Counted from the stretch's first letter, positions 27,844 to 38,024 are shown. The stretch is 64,000 nucleotides of DNA from Rufibacter glacialis (GCF_008271745.1 NZ_VKKZ01000020.1:682001-746000); one strand, 5' to 3'. Numbers and translations are program-made. The notes: generated by a model not told the origin, from the sequence alone.

Positions 27844-27960
27844 TGTGTGGTATAACACTTATGATGTCACTTCTATAATCTATTAACTTTCATTGACACG
27901 ATTAGAAAGTCAAAGCCTCTTTTATAAAGTTAATAGTTGACCATCAAACTCAGCAATCAA

Positions 27961-28723
27961 ACAGGGCAACGTTTAAGGCAACGTTGCTGAACTTCGGTGT
28001 TGCCCGCATGAGAACACCGTTATGAATCCCTTTTCAACCTGTTACCCTCTTTTGGCTTTGGCAAGTAGTTAAATTCTACATACGGCCAAGATATTGCCCA
28101 TGCCTCTTGCGTTACTATTGAATATATCTTTATATGGGCATTGGTTGTAGTCAACGCCTAGTCGGCCTCGTGGTCAACCTTCTGGTCAGCGTGTAAGTCA
28201 ACCATGGTCAGCGTTGAGGTGAACACAAAATTAAACCCATATTCTTACCGTAAACTAGGTTTCTTCAAGGCATAATAACCCGTTTTTAAGGGTATGCACA
28301 GCCTTTCCCGCTAATATCTTGTGTTTTTTACCAAATAACTGGTTGAAACATTTTGATTGGTTCTCGCATGGGTTTGAAGCGCCGGTCAACCAAAAAGTCA
28401 ACCATAGTCAACCAAAAGGTCAACCATAGTCAACCATCTGGTCAACCAAGCATTTAACTGTTTTTCATATCGCTGTGTGAGGTAATTTACCTAGTTTATA
28501 CCAATTTTATGGGAATGAAAGCTTGCCCCATCGTGTTTAAACCAAGTTTAGCCTTGAACAAATCAATAATTCCTCATTAGGTTTTAAGCTTTGGTAAAAA
28601 TCCTAGACACCTTCAACCAAAGGAATAGCCAACGTAAGCAAACGCCCTGGGCAACATCCCGGGCAACGCAAAGGGCAACGTAGATTTTAGATCGGGCAAC
28701 GTTCCAGGCAACGCCAGGTCAAC
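27961..28723 (+). repeat. Cluster A of GTCAAC / GGCAAC short direct repeats
   Basis: In an otherwise gene-free 1.08-kb stretch (27773-28854) the words GTCAACC and GGCAACG occur about 15 times on the plus strand. A dense run of GTCAACC lies at 28384-28447 and a run of GGCAACG at 28649-28712. The spacing is irregular (about 10-13 nt in the dense runs). They look like iteron-type protein-binding sites. No gene is supported in this stretch. Confidence 0.6.
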
Positions 28724-28854
28724 ATTCCAGAATGGCTTATTACAGAGCCACATTAGCTCGTTTCTATCCTTTAAAGTTTGTTATCCCTATCTAAAGGCCA
28801 GCTTTTTATTAAAAATATGTGATTCTCCCGATTGAGGACTGTGAAAAACGAAAT

Positions 28855-31800
28855 CTAATCAAGAACTGGCTGAATTTCACTAAGTTCTAACACCTTATCG
28901 ATTTCCTCCATCATTTCTGCGGTGTTAAACAGTGCCACGATCATGCGTTGGTAGTGTAGTATGTCCTCAAACTCCAGGGTACGGCCCTTACGGTCCTTTA
29001 GCCATTTCTGAGCGGGTTGGTAGCCGCCAATGTAGAATTCCCAGGCCTGCAGGGGCACTCCCTGGAAGAACTGGGACTCATTGATGTACACACGGCCCAT
29101 GCGGTACACGGGCTCCACCATGGTCACAGAGCCGCCTTTGCCCAGCAGTTCATAGCTCTCCTCAAACCTGATTTTGCCTACCACGTTGTCGCCGCCGATG
29201 GGGTATTGGGTAATGGGCTTCTCCACGGCTTTGTGCTCCAGAAGGTGCAGTTGGCGGAGCTCAGCGCCCAGGGACACCAGTTGCCAGAACTGGTCAGCGT
29301 CCTGCGGATAGGGCACGCGGGGGAAGTCTATCTTCAGGAATTCTTTGTAGCGCTCCCGGTAGGCGGGGCTATGCAGTACGGCGTAGATGTAGTCCAGCAG
29401 GTCAATGGGCGCGAAGGTCTGACGGAACTCAGATCGCACCTCGGAGCTTTGCGCGAAACAGACTTCGCCTTCTGCTTCCTTCTCTGGCACGAAGGTGAGG
29501 CCCAGCCCCTCGGCAATCTTCTGCACCAGTTGGGTGGCCAGGTTGGGCGTGCGCGCCGCCTGCATCCCGTCTAGTTGCTGGTGGTTCGTTTCGGGATAGA
29601 TGTAGAGGGGGAAAGTATTGACGCTGTCTAATGAAGAGGTGAGGTTTTTATCAGTGATTTTATCACTCAAGAAGTAATTGTGGGAATCAACAGACCTACC
29701 CATCTTGCATAGATTCAGGGCGATGTTCGGCCCCTTAATGAAATGTTGCATAACCTCTCCTCTAGGCATGCAATGAAAACCTTTCGATTTGCCTGTAAAA
29801 TAAGTGTATTTCGTGTCAAATGGTCTGTAACTGATGGGAACAATGTTCCTAAAGTCAGGCCCAGATTTTATTAAATCCTTTTTAGCGAGCTCAACAGTCC
29901 AGTCTCTAACATCCTTTCCCAAAGAATATCTAGACCTAGCAATCTCGTTTTCTAATTGCAAAAATTCCTCGATTACGCCTTTTACCTTTTCTTTAGAATC
30001 GTGAAGTGTAAATTCATCCCTAGCAGTCACAAGTCCGATAGAATTGACTACAAAAAGGTCTTTAAGGTAAAATCCTTCATTATATACCATTAGGGAGTCG
30101 TAATCTTTCTTTACAAAGAAGTAATTAGGCTCTGAAACATCAAGTTCTACAAATTTTATAGATTTTAAACTTTGCTGATTCAAGAAATCATACTTCGATT
30201 CCCTCTTCCCGAACAAGTCATAATGTAAAACCTTGCCTAATTCATCAGGCTTTTTCTTCCCTGTTTTTACAAATAGATTTATTGATACGCCTTGCATGAT
30301 GTCAAACACGTTCACATCAGCGGAGCCGTCCGGCGCAGTCTCCTTCTTCTTGCTGTTGCCGTGCAGGTCTAAGGTGTAGATCTTGTCGTAGGTCTTGAGC
30401 AGGTTCCAGCGCATTCCCCTGAACGTGGGGTTGTCCAGAAAACCGTGCGGGTTGATGAAGGCCAGAATTCCCTCGCCATTCTGCTCAATGAAATGCTGCC
30501 CGAAGCGCAGGAACTTCACGTAGTCATCGTTAATCCATTTTGAGTTCTTTTCCTTTAGTTTCTCCTTTCCGCCGGGCTCTTTTTTGTAGTCTTCCATCAG
30601 GTCCATGATCCACTTGCCCTTGTTCTGGCTCTCACCGGAGTACGGAGGGTTTCCCAGGACCACCATCACGGGAGTCTCACGTTTTACGGCGTTGGCCTGC
30701 ATGGCCTCGTCTGAGAGCCAGGAGGCGAAGAGGCTGAGCTGGCTGGGCGAGGCCTCCTCCAGGCTGTTGGTGAGGTACACTTTGAAGCGGCGCGGGTTCT
30801 GGGGCACGTAGCCGGTTTCCTGCAGGAGCAGGTCCAGCTTGAGGTGGCACATGGCGTAGCTGGCCATGAGTATCTCAAAGCCGTTGAGGCGCGGCAGCAG
30901 GTGCTTCTCCACGTACTGGCTCCAGATTCCCTCCTGCCCCTCAAAGCGCTGGTAGACGTGGCGCACCACCTCGGCCAGGAACGTTCCCGTGCCGGTGGCC
31001 GGGTCCAGCACCTGCACCTTGTGCACCGTCTGCTTGCCCTTGGCCTTCTTGTGCTGCACGTCCACCTCAATCTCAGTGGTCTCGGTAGAGGCCAGCCCGT
31101 CTTTGAGTCCGAACTCCGTTTTGAGGATGTCATCCACGGCGCGCACAATAAAGTTCACTACCGGCTCCGGGGTGTACCAGACGCCGCGGCTCTTCCTAAG
31201 TGCAGGGTCATACTCGGCCAGGAAGGTCTCATAAAAATGGATGATGGGGTCGTGCGTCTGGGTGCTCTTCCCGAAGTTCTTGAGGATGGCCTTGATGTCG
31301 GTGGCCCTGAACACGTCTGCCAGCGCGTCCACTATCCACTTGATGCGGTCGTCAATGTCCGGCCCCGCAATGTACCCGAACAGCTTGCGCAGGAACGGGT
31401 TGGTCTTGGGAATCAGCTCGGCGGCCTCCTGCCTTGAGAAGGTGGGCAGCGTGGGATCGTGCAGCCGCGCCGCGAACATGCCGTAGGCCACCGTCTGCGC
31501 GTAGATGTCTGAGAACTCCTTGGCCGTAATCTCATGCAATAGAATCTCTTTGAACGCCTGCATCTGCTCATGAAGGGTGCGGTTCTCGTAGTCATCTCCT
31601 TCGGCAGAAAGCGCCCGCTCAATGATCTGCGCCAGAAACTTCGCCTTGTCCGCCATCATGGTCGCCAGCTTGGCCGGCGACTTCAAGGTGACGCCCGTGA
31701 ACTGGCAGAAGTCTATGATGAAGGCCTCAAAAAGCGCAAAATTCTGGGGTAAAGGATTTACCTGCCCGTTGACGATCTCGGCGATCTTGAGCGTGGTCAC

Positions 31801-32133
31801 CAGCTCGCCCTCCTTGAAGAGCCAGAAGTCCAGGTAGTCGGTGATGATGAGGTTGCTTAGAGAGGCCTTGTAGCGGTCAAACTGTTCTTTGTAGTCTTTG
31901 CTGTTGAGAGGTTTGCCTAAGTCCTTCGCCTCAATGTAGCCCACCGGAATGTCCCTGCGCGTGATGATATAATCAGGCGCGCCGCAGGCCACGCGGGCCG
32001 GCTCATTGGTCACCAGTACGTCATCAGCTAAACTCTCCAGTAGCGTCTGCAAATCACCACGGTAGCTGTGCTCTCTGCTGATACCGGTCTGGTAGCGGGT
32101 CTGTATGCGGTTTAGGTATTCAGGTATGGTCAT
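28855..32133 (-). CDS. Restriction-modification fusion: nuclease plus N6-adenine methyltransferase (type ISP/IIG-like)
   Basis: 1092 aa. The N-terminal PD-(D/E)xK-type segment (GAPDYI with D54, EAK at 68-70) precedes a helical region, then a gamma-type adenine methyltransferase with motif I LDPATGTGTFL (about 376) and motif IV NPPYSG (about 494), then a long C-terminal specificity region. Type ISP enzymes such as LlaGI also carry an SF2 helicase between these; I see none, and the protein is about 450 residues shorter. It would cleave unmodified incoming DNA. The coding part for residues ~611-834 is strikingly AT-rich against GC-rich flanks. Confidence 0.85.
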   Translation of the reverse strand: MTIPEYLNRIQTRYQTGISREHSYRGDLQTLLESLADDVLVTNEPARVACGAPDYIITRRDIPVGYIEAKDLGKPLNSKDYKEQFDRYKASLSNLIITDYLDFWLFKEGELVTTLKIAEIVNGQVNPLPQNFALFEAFIIDFCQFTGVTLKSPAKLATMMADKAKFLAQIIERALSAEGDDYENRTLHEQMQAFKEILLHEITAKEFSDIYAQTVAYGMFAARLHDPTLPTFSRQEAAELIPKTNPFLRKLFGYIAGPDIDDRIKWIVDALADVFRATDIKAILKNFGKSTQTHDPIIHFYETFLAEYDPALRKSRGVWYTPEPVVNFIVRAVDDILKTEFGLKDGLASTETTEIEVDVQHKKAKGKQTVHKVQVLDPATGTGTFLAEVVRHVYQRFEGQEGIWSQYVEKHLLPRLNGFEILMASYAMCHLKLDLLLQETGYVPQNPRRFKVYLTNSLEEASPSQLSLFASWLSDEAMQANAVKRETPVMVVLGNPPYSGESQNKGKWIMDLMEDYKKEPGGKEKLKEKNSKWINDDYVKFLRFGQHFIEQNGEGILAFINPHGFLDNPTFRGMRWNLLKTYDKIYTLDLHGNSKKKETAPDGSADVNVFDIMQGVSINLFVKTGKKKPDELGKVLHYDLFGKRESKYDFLNQQSLKSIKFVELDVSEPNYFFVKKDYDSLMVYNEGFYLKDLFVVNSIGLVTARDEFTLHDSKEKVKGVIEEFLQLENEIARSRYSLGKDVRDWTVELAKKDLIKSGPDFRNIVPISYRPFDTKYTYFTGKSKGFHCMPRGEVMQHFIKGPNIALNLCKMGRSVDSHNYFLSDKITDKNLTSSLDSVNTFPLYIYPETNHQQLDGMQAARTPNLATQLVQKIAEGLGLTFVPEKEAEGEVCFAQSSEVRSEFRQTFAPIDLLDYIYAVLHSPAYRERYKEFLKIDFPRVPYPQDADQFWQLVSLGAELRQLHLLEHKAVEKPITQYPIGGDNVVGKIRFEESYELLGKGGSVTMVEPVYRMGRVYINESQFFQGVPLQAWEFYIGGYQPAQKWLKDRKGRTLEFEDILHYQRMIVALFNTAEMMEEIDKVLELSEIQPVLD

Positions 32134-32323
32134 CGGGAGAAGTCTTCTGTGCGGTAGGTAAAGATAGAATTTAATGAATAAACTGCTAGAGCAATAGGGA
32201 GAGTATTACTTTACACAAAAAGGATCTAATACTTAGGTTAGACTGTCCAAAGGTGCAGAGGTTCAATAGGTCTCTATAATTAGAGACTTTTAGGCATCTT
32301 ATTAATATCTAAAACTGTAGCTG

Positions 32324-32384
32324 GCATACCCATAAAATAAGAAAGCCGCTGAAAATCAACGGCTCTCTTATTTTATGGGTATGC
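32324..32384 (-). terminator. 61-bp near-perfect hairpin after the helicase gene
   Basis: Arms of 29 nt (32324-32352 and 32356-32384) with two mismatches and an AAA loop. The core AGCCGCTGA is shared with the hairpins at 27786-27810 and 51080-51120. It lies downstream of the minus-strand integrase-helicase operon and upstream of the R-M gene, so it probably ends that operon. Confidence 0.7.
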
Positions 32385-32447
32385 TAAACGGACGAATACC
32401 TTTTCATTTGAATAGATTAATCATTGACTTTCATAAAAACTCTTATT

Positions 32448-32572
32448 TCCTGTTGACTTGTTGACAATACCTTAAATGATTGGTTATCTAAATGTTACAA
32501 CTTTAGGCTTTAGGATTGTATTGTTTATGGCTGTTGACCTGTTGACATTAGGTTGCTGACTTGTTGACTAAA
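32448..32572 (-). repeat. Cluster B of GTTGAC repeats
   Basis: Five or six GTTGAC words (complement GTCAAC), often paired as GTTGACnTGTTGACA, lie directly downstream of the SF3 helicase gene. They are in the opposite orientation to cluster A. Confidence 0.5.
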
Positions 32573-32596
32573 ATACCATTCTTAAACACCTCATTT

Positions 32597-33949
32597 TTAA
32601 ATATTTACACAGACTTCCACTTGACTGTCAACAGATTTTTTTAAGGGCAACAACTTTTCTAAAGGAATTAAAAAGAATCTACCCTTCTTATTAGTATAAC
32701 TAAGGGCCATTTTAGTGTTTTCATTGCCATCTGGAATCTCTATCCACTTATAAACCTTATATGTACTGTTGGTTGACTCTAAACCCCACTTGTCACAAAT
32801 GATTTTCTTAATATCAGTTATACTATAAACTGATTTCTTTCCATTTGCCAGAGTCATTAATTCAGCGATATCATTTAATGCTAGCTTTAACCAAGGTTCT
32901 GTGTTTCCACGGCTAATAATCTCATCATTGAAATCCTGGTAGTAGTCTAAGACAGTATCAATCAATAGCTTTTCTATATTGCTTTTACTGCCTTTCATAA
33001 TCACCTCTAGATCAGAAGTCCAGATATCCTCCTCTCTGTGCCACATTCTAGTCATAGGCTTTGGAGTGTGCATTTCCCTCTCTAATAAAAATTTCAAGAA
33101 TGCAGGAATTTCTTTCTCAAGTTGCTCAATGAAGTTGACGTTGTCACTTTCCAGCGGGTTGATATACCTTACCCAATACCTGATTTCCTCCTCCTCTATC
33201 GGTAGGAAATCCCTGACATTGTTAGACGCAAAGACAAATTTTCCAAAGAACTCAGTTTCCACTTTATCCTTCTGTTTTGCCTCAGTTTTGAATACCGACG
33301 TAGTGGATAGGTTCTTAATTCGCTCCGCGGCTTTCTTGCTATCGATGAAAGTCTCATCAATTCCAATTAACAGTTTGGTCGTCCAGTCACTGTTGAATTT
33401 CCCTTCTATATCCTCACTGTTGATGCGAGTAAAATTTTTACCGAAGATAAGATTTAACCAATTCAGAAAAGTGGTTTTACCCGTATTCCTAAGATCTGAT
33501 ACTATGCAAAACACATATAATTTTTGAAGAGGTTTGGTATAAAGTAGCTGCAGGTAATCTAACCCTATCTCATACTGCTCCCCGAAAATATGTTTTAGAA
33601 AGTCTAAAGTATGTGGGAAGGGCAAAGGCTCTGCTGATGGTACATACTTTAATGGTTCATATAAATTATAACAGCCCTCTATGTCCCGCTCATATTTTAT
33701 GTGTTGAGGCCTGATCACAAAGGCTTTATATTTCTTCATCTTATGGAGAATGCTCTTGGCCTCGTTTCTATCATAGTCTTCAATGATGGTGATCCTTTTC
33801 CATGCATCAAGCCTCTCTCCTAAATGCTTACCTGGTGTCGCTGCTGGGATAAGGATTTTTCTAAAATAGTTGGTACCAACCTTAATGTATTCTTCATGCG
33901 GTTCCTTAAAAGAACTTAGACTTTCTAGGGTTATATCTATGGTTGTCAT
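32597..33949 (-). CDS. SF3 (D5/DUF5906-type) helicase of the mobile element
   Basis: 450 aa. Walker A in VSDLRNTGKTTFLNWL (about 152-160), Walker B LLIGIDETF (about 193-201) and a motif C-like KFVFASNN are the order of superfamily 3 helicases of plasmids, satellites and phages. The C-terminal third looks like a winged-helix region. There is no primase catalytic motif that I can see in the N-terminal part. It probably drives replication of the excised element. Last gene of the integrase operon; AT-rich like its neighbours. Confidence 0.8.
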   Translation of the reverse strand: MTTIDITLESLSSFKEPHEEYIKVGTNYFRKILIPAATPGKHLGERLDAWKRITIIEDYDRNEAKSILHKMKKYKAFVIRPQHIKYERDIEGCYNLYEPLKYVPSAEPLPFPHTLDFLKHIFGEQYEIGLDYLQLLYTKPLQKLYVFCIVSDLRNTGKTTFLNWLNLIFGKNFTRINSEDIEGKFNSDWTTKLLIGIDETFIDSKKAAERIKNLSTTSVFKTEAKQKDKVETEFFGKFVFASNNVRDFLPIEEEEIRYWVRYINPLESDNVNFIEQLEKEIPAFLKFLLEREMHTPKPMTRMWHREEDIWTSDLEVIMKGSKSNIEKLLIDTVLDYYQDFNDEIISRGNTEPWLKLALNDIAELMTLANGKKSVYSITDIKKIICDKWGLESTNSTYKVYKWIEIPDGNENTKMALSYTNKKGRFFLIPLEKLLPLKKSVDSQVEVCVNI

Positions 33950-33999
33950 TTGTTTGCTATGGTTAATTAGAATTGATTACTCTCTTCCGTTCTTATCTA

Positions 34000-34470
34000 T
34001 TATATTAAGTCGACCTGCTTTTCATTAATCTTTAAGTCTAAAGTTCCTGTCAACCACAGCCTATCCAAATCCTCAAGTAATTCATCGTTGGCTTGTTTGC
34101 ATAGTTTGTCTACCTCCTGCCTAGTCTTTATTTTAACCATTGCATCAACTTCAAGCCTCTTACACATAGCCATAATCCTTAAATGGGAGTTTAGCGTTTT
34201 CACTTCTCTCTTAAAGCCATTTAACTTTTGGTAGCAAGCTGATCTTTCATGGTCAACCATAATTGACCTGTTAATTAGAAACTTTAGTTGTTCATAGGCA
34301 TTTTGGTAAACAAGTATCTTTTCAGCCCATTTCACCTCTACATTTTGCTTTTTATGAACATAGCTCCTATACCTATCTAAGTCTTGCAAATCTTCCTTGA
34401 TTGTTCTATCTAATTGAGTTAGAGACTTCCTGAGTGTCATTTCTATTTCAAAAATGTATGAGTTATCCAT
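34000..34470 (-). CDS. Hypothetical coiled-coil protein of the mobile element
   Basis: 156 aa, charged and almost wholly helical, with heptad-like stretches (LTQLDRTIKEDLQDLDRYRS, VKTLNSHLRIMAMCKRLEV). No family recognised. It lies between the HTH gene and the SF3 helicase in the same orientation, gaps 50-64 nt, so it is probably part of the replication/excision operon. Confidence 0.65.
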   Translation of the reverse strand: MDNSYIFEIEMTLRKSLTQLDRTIKEDLQDLDRYRSYVHKKQNVEVKWAEKILVYQNAYEQLKFLINRSIMVDHERSACYQKLNGFKREVKTLNSHLRIMAMCKRLEVDAMVKIKTRQEVDKLCKQANDELLEDLDRLWLTGTLDLKINEKQVDLI

Positions 34471-34533
34471 CCATTTAATTCCTCATGGTTAAAACATCTT
34501 CTATAGTTCTCTTATCCATAAATCTGAATAGTA

Positions 34534-34818
34534 TCATTTGAGTAATCCGGGTGATACCTGGGCAATATCTAACAGCTCAGACTTATAGTAAAATACCGTT
34601 CTACCTACCTTGTTGAAGGGAATTATTCCCTTCTTCTGCCACCTTATAATGGTCACTGTTGTGACGCCAAACAGAGCTGCTGCCTGTTTTTGAGTTAACT
34701 TCTCACCTCTTTCTTCCTTAGAGTGTATGAATTTTGAATTCATATACTTTTCAATGTACCCGTCTAATTCCTGCTTTGTCATTGAAATGATTACCACTTG
34801 TTTGTCTTCTGTTTTCAT
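34534..34818 (-). CDS. Helix-turn-helix excisionase-family DNA-binding protein
   Basis: 94 aa from the ATG at 34818 (MKTEDKQVV); a start 11 codons earlier is possible. The C-terminal half is a MerR-like HTH_17 domain: LTQKQAAALFGVTTVTIIRWQKKGIIPFNKVGRTVFYYKSEL. Such proteins are excisionases or regulators of Bacteroidota conjugative and satellite elements. Genetic position beside the integrase supports this. Confidence 0.85.
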   Translation of the reverse strand: MKTEDKQVVIISMTKQELDGYIEKYMNSKFIHSKEERGEKLTQKQAAALFGVTTVTIIRWQKKGIIPFNKVGRTVFYYKSELLDIAQVSPGLLK

Positions 34819-34869
34819 ATTTAGATAACTTAATTTTTTTCTTGTAAACATTTTAATTAAAAAAAAGCC

Positions 34870-35643
34870 CTAGCTACTGAGCTCCTTTATAGTAGTAATG
34901 ACTGAATCATACATGTCATCAAAAATCCTTTTCATAACTGGTACTTGACTACCAGAGATGTGGCCATTCTTTTCTAAATATGTAAGGTACATTCTAGTAT
35001 GTTCCCCTTTAAACCAATAGAAGGCCAAAAAACCTTTGTAATCATCAACTAGGTACTCATAGTTGAAACTAGCATCTAGAAATTCTCCATAGTGTTCAAT
35101 GGCTATATTGAAGCATTCAATATTTATATCTTGTAAAACAGTTAGATTAAAAGCATTATTACCTTCTCCTAGTTCAGTTAAACCTCCTATTAACTCAATA
35201 TAGGGTTTGTCCCAATCAAGAATATAAAAAGGCTGATGCCACAAGTCGCTCATTCTTTCCCTAAGGAAGTTTTTCCCTGCCTGGGACATGACCTCTAACA
35301 TTTCCTCTGTACATATTTCGTATATAAGGGTAAAAGCTTTTAAGGTAAAGCTGTCCCTATCAAAGGGTCTTAAATAGGTGATAATATCATGTATTATACT
35401 ATTCTCCATTGAGAGACCTCTCCCAAGCCCCATGTCCAGCCCCCCCGCCAAGGAATTATCAAGCTCTTGCTGTGTAGACTGTAGCTCGATTTCAGTTAAC
35501 CCAGCAAACTTATTCGCACGGCTTCGCATTCTATTCACCTGCCTTTTAACAGTAACTTGCACATAGATTGTTTGACGCACATTCTTTCCTTCCTTATTGG
35601 ATAAGCTTTTATTCAAATAATGCTTAATAGTTATCTTACCCAT
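34870..35643 (-). CDS. Hypothetical protein linked to the integrase
   Basis: About 257 aa from the ATG at 35643 (MGKITIKHYLNKS), which overlaps the integrase stop by 8 nt; the longer frame would run into the integrase. The N-terminal ~45 residues resemble the short beta-rich opening of Bacteroidota element proteins (IYVQVTVKRQVNRMRS). The rest is helical without known motif. Probably translationally coupled to the integrase; function unknown. Confidence 0.7.
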   Translation of the reverse strand: MGKITIKHYLNKSLSNKEGKNVRQTIYVQVTVKRQVNRMRSRANKFAGLTEIELQSTQQELDNSLAGGLDMGLGRGLSMENSIIHDIITYLRPFDRDSFTLKAFTLIYEICTEEMLEVMSQAGKNFLRERMSDLWHQPFYILDWDKPYIELIGGLTELGEGNNAFNLTVLQDINIECFNIAIEHYGEFLDASFNYEYLVDDYKGFLAFYWFKGEHTRMYLTYLEKNGHISGSQVPVMKRIFDDMYDSVITTIKELSS

Positions 35644-36916
35644 TCTTCTGTTTTTGTTCACGTGCTCTCTTGTTCCAGGTGCGATCAAGTTCTTGTATCT
35701 GGAAAGATTCTGTGATATTTATATACTTGTTGAAACTCGCGTCTTTCTTGTGTCCAGTCATGCTTTTCAAGGCCTTTAGGTTTACATTGTCTTCGATAGA
35801 GAGAGTCGTAAATGTTTTTCTAGCTGTATGCGAAGTAATAAGTTCATACTTCGGCAAGGTGAACTCTTTTGCCTTTCCCCCTGAGTATTTGGTAATAGTC
35901 TGAGGTTGCTTAATTCCTGCTTCTTTGCAACAATCCTTAATCAGTTTGTTAAACCTAGGCTCAACAATCTTTGGGAGGGGGTAGTATGGTGATCCATCAT
36001 ATTTCTTTATGATATCAAGGGCGAAATCATTAAGGTGAATCCTCATTGTTTCCTTTGTCTTTACAATGGTTTTTATAATGGTTTTACCTTTTATATGACT
36101 TGAGTTGAGAGTATTTAAGTCAGAGTATCTTAGTCCTGTATAACAGCCAAAACAATAGACGTCTCTAACTTTTGTTAACTCATCCTCCTTAAAAACAAAA
36201 TCATTGAGAAACATAAGCTCCTCAAAAGTTAAGTATATAATGTCAACATCTCTTTCTGAGGCTTTGAACTTCTTATAAGAATCAAATCTATTCAACCCTC
36301 TTTCATCAGCCCATCTTAGAAAAGTTTTCAAAGATGCTACCAAAGCGGCAAAATAGTTATCAGAGCAGGCTTTTTTCCCATCATCTACCCTACTTATAAA
36401 GGCATACTTTTGAAGCTTATCGAAAAAATCAAGGTTAATGGTATCAAATCTTAACTCATATTTAGTAGAGCTTTCAAACTCCTTATAGAAGTTGAGTGCT
36501 GTATTATGCTTTTTGTAAGTTCTCATTGCTTTTGAGGAAAGGTACATTTCTGTGAACTCACCAAAAACCTCAAAAAAGTTTCTGCTTCTCACAAGAGTCA
36601 AAAAAGCATCATCTAATTGATTTTGCACATATTCCTTGGTTAACCTAATATCATTTAGAAGTGCATCATTAAAGATATCCTGCACCTTCTTCCTATATTT
36701 ATCAAGGGTGGCATTAAAAACCTCAAAATTATTCTCTGGCTCACCCTTGAGTGAAGGCTTTACCCTGCTTTTTGCTATACTCCAATGGGCAGGCTTCACT
36801 TTGACTTTAATCTGCTTTCTTATCCTTACTCCTTCAAAGGTAAGTACCATCATTATCGGGCACTCACCTTTCCTGTCCTTTTTATTAAAGAGAAGATTGA
36901 AGCTTAGATTTGCCAT
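35636..36916 (-). CDS. Tyrosine recombinase / integrase
   Basis: 426 aa from the ATG at 36916 (MANLSFNLLFNKKDRKG), the usual start for Bacteroidota integrases. An arm-binding N-terminal domain and a SAM-like core-binding domain (about 110-215) precede the catalytic domain with Arg in GCYTGLRYSDL, the HTARKTF box, GHKKD and the nucleophile Tyr in NKYINITE. It should catalyse insertion at the tRNA-Leu 3' end. The long gene-free region upstream of it (36917-38241) could hold its promoter. Confidence 0.93.
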   Translation of the reverse strand: MANLSFNLLFNKKDRKGECPIMMVLTFEGVRIRKQIKVKVKPAHWSIAKSRVKPSLKGEPENNFEVFNATLDKYRKKVQDIFNDALLNDIRLTKEYVQNQLDDAFLTLVRSRNFFEVFGEFTEMYLSSKAMRTYKKHNTALNFYKEFESSTKYELRFDTINLDFFDKLQKYAFISRVDDGKKACSDNYFAALVASLKTFLRWADERGLNRFDSYKKFKASERDVDIIYLTFEELMFLNDFVFKEDELTKVRDVYCFGCYTGLRYSDLNTLNSSHIKGKTIIKTIVKTKETMRIHLNDFALDIIKKYDGSPYYPLPKIVEPRFNKLIKDCCKEAGIKQPQTITKYSGGKAKEFTLPKYELITSHTARKTFTTLSIEDNVNLKALKSMTGHKKDASFNKYINITESFQIQELDRTWNKRAREQKQKNG

Positions 36917-37477
36917 TGAGAAAATGCTTAGTTTGTTACAAATGTTTACAAACATAAATTCTTATAAACATTTATCCAAACTTATTCATTTTTTTTTCAT
37001 CACAATCTAAAAGGTTGCTGCAATTAATCTTGAAAATTCAATATTACATGTTGATTATTAATCTCTTAAAAGACAATCTCCATAGCTACAACCATAGTGC
37101 CTAGGCTCTAAATGTGGAGTCTATGGCATGCGAGCGCCGTTGACTATAAACATAAAGCGGCCTTAAGGCCACTCTAGGGAAACTTCAGAGGCAACTTCAA
37201 AAAGCATTGCTTTTCTTTATAAAAAGCTATCAGTTACTCTTCAGTAAAACATATAACAAGGCGTTGTACAATGGATAGCGTGCGCCTTATTAAAGTAACC
37301 CAAAAAAGATTGACTACCCCTTTGTACAATCACTGCAGACTTATACATTAAACAACCAGTAAGTAGGAATCTTGTGCTCATCGGTCCTGCCTTTAAGAGA
37401 GCCTTCAAACTCTTAAGTCAGCACTAAGGAGGTATATATCCAGTAACCAGGCCAAGGTTCCTGACAGAGATTGGATT

Positions 37478-37705
37478 TACGTTGACTTTTACGTTGACCA
37501 AAGCTTCAAACCCAGACAAAAATACAATTAGCTATGATGGCTATACCAAAGAATATAAACAAGAAATGTCCGCTGTGCCTCTAAAAACGGGTAAATGCGC
37601 TTAAATCTTATCGGCTTGCGAGACAGCGAGCAGGTGAATCCATGCTGACTGTTGCGTTGACCAGGGTGTTGACTTTTACGTTGACCAATCCGTTGCCTTT
37701 CGGTT
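37478..37705 (-). repeat. Cluster C of GTTGAC / GTTGCC repeats
   Basis: About six GTTGAC words and GTTGCC variants occur upstream of the integrase (near 37481, 37490, 37655, 37668 and 37680), many as ACGTTGACC. Read on the minus strand they are GTCAACG, GGTCAACG and GGCAACG, the words of cluster A. Confidence 0.55.
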
Positions 37706-38024
37706 CTTGCCTTTCTTCTATGGACGGTAGCAAGCGGCACAGCCTACATCCAAAGTGCTGTCTCATTAATCCGTCTCAAAAATTGGTATTCAATTTTGAT
37801 TCTTGAGATGGCAAATAGAGACGAATTCACAGAAAATTAGGCAGATAAAGGTGGGGGCATAATCCTATCCCGTAAAATGGCCGTTTTACGAGACAGAAAG
37901 TAGGATCATTATTTATAAGAGCCCAAGGGGCAGACCTGGGGGAACAGATAGACTTTGTAGGATGGGAAGGTCAGTACTGCTCACTAAGTCAGCGGTTAAT
38001 ACTACTAAATTATGAATAGGCAGT

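Noticed and set aside
28384-28447. Possible CRISPR-like repeats (GTCAACC)
   Set aside because: Repeats are too short and spacings irregular at about 10-13 nt; a protein-binding array is more likely.
32597-33949. Primase-helicase fusion
   Set aside because: Only the SF3 helicase motifs are seen. I find no catalytic primase residues in the N-terminal part.
37528-37740. 70-codon minus-strand frame
   Set aside because: It is made largely of the repeat cluster C, with low-complexity Arg/Gln content and no motif.
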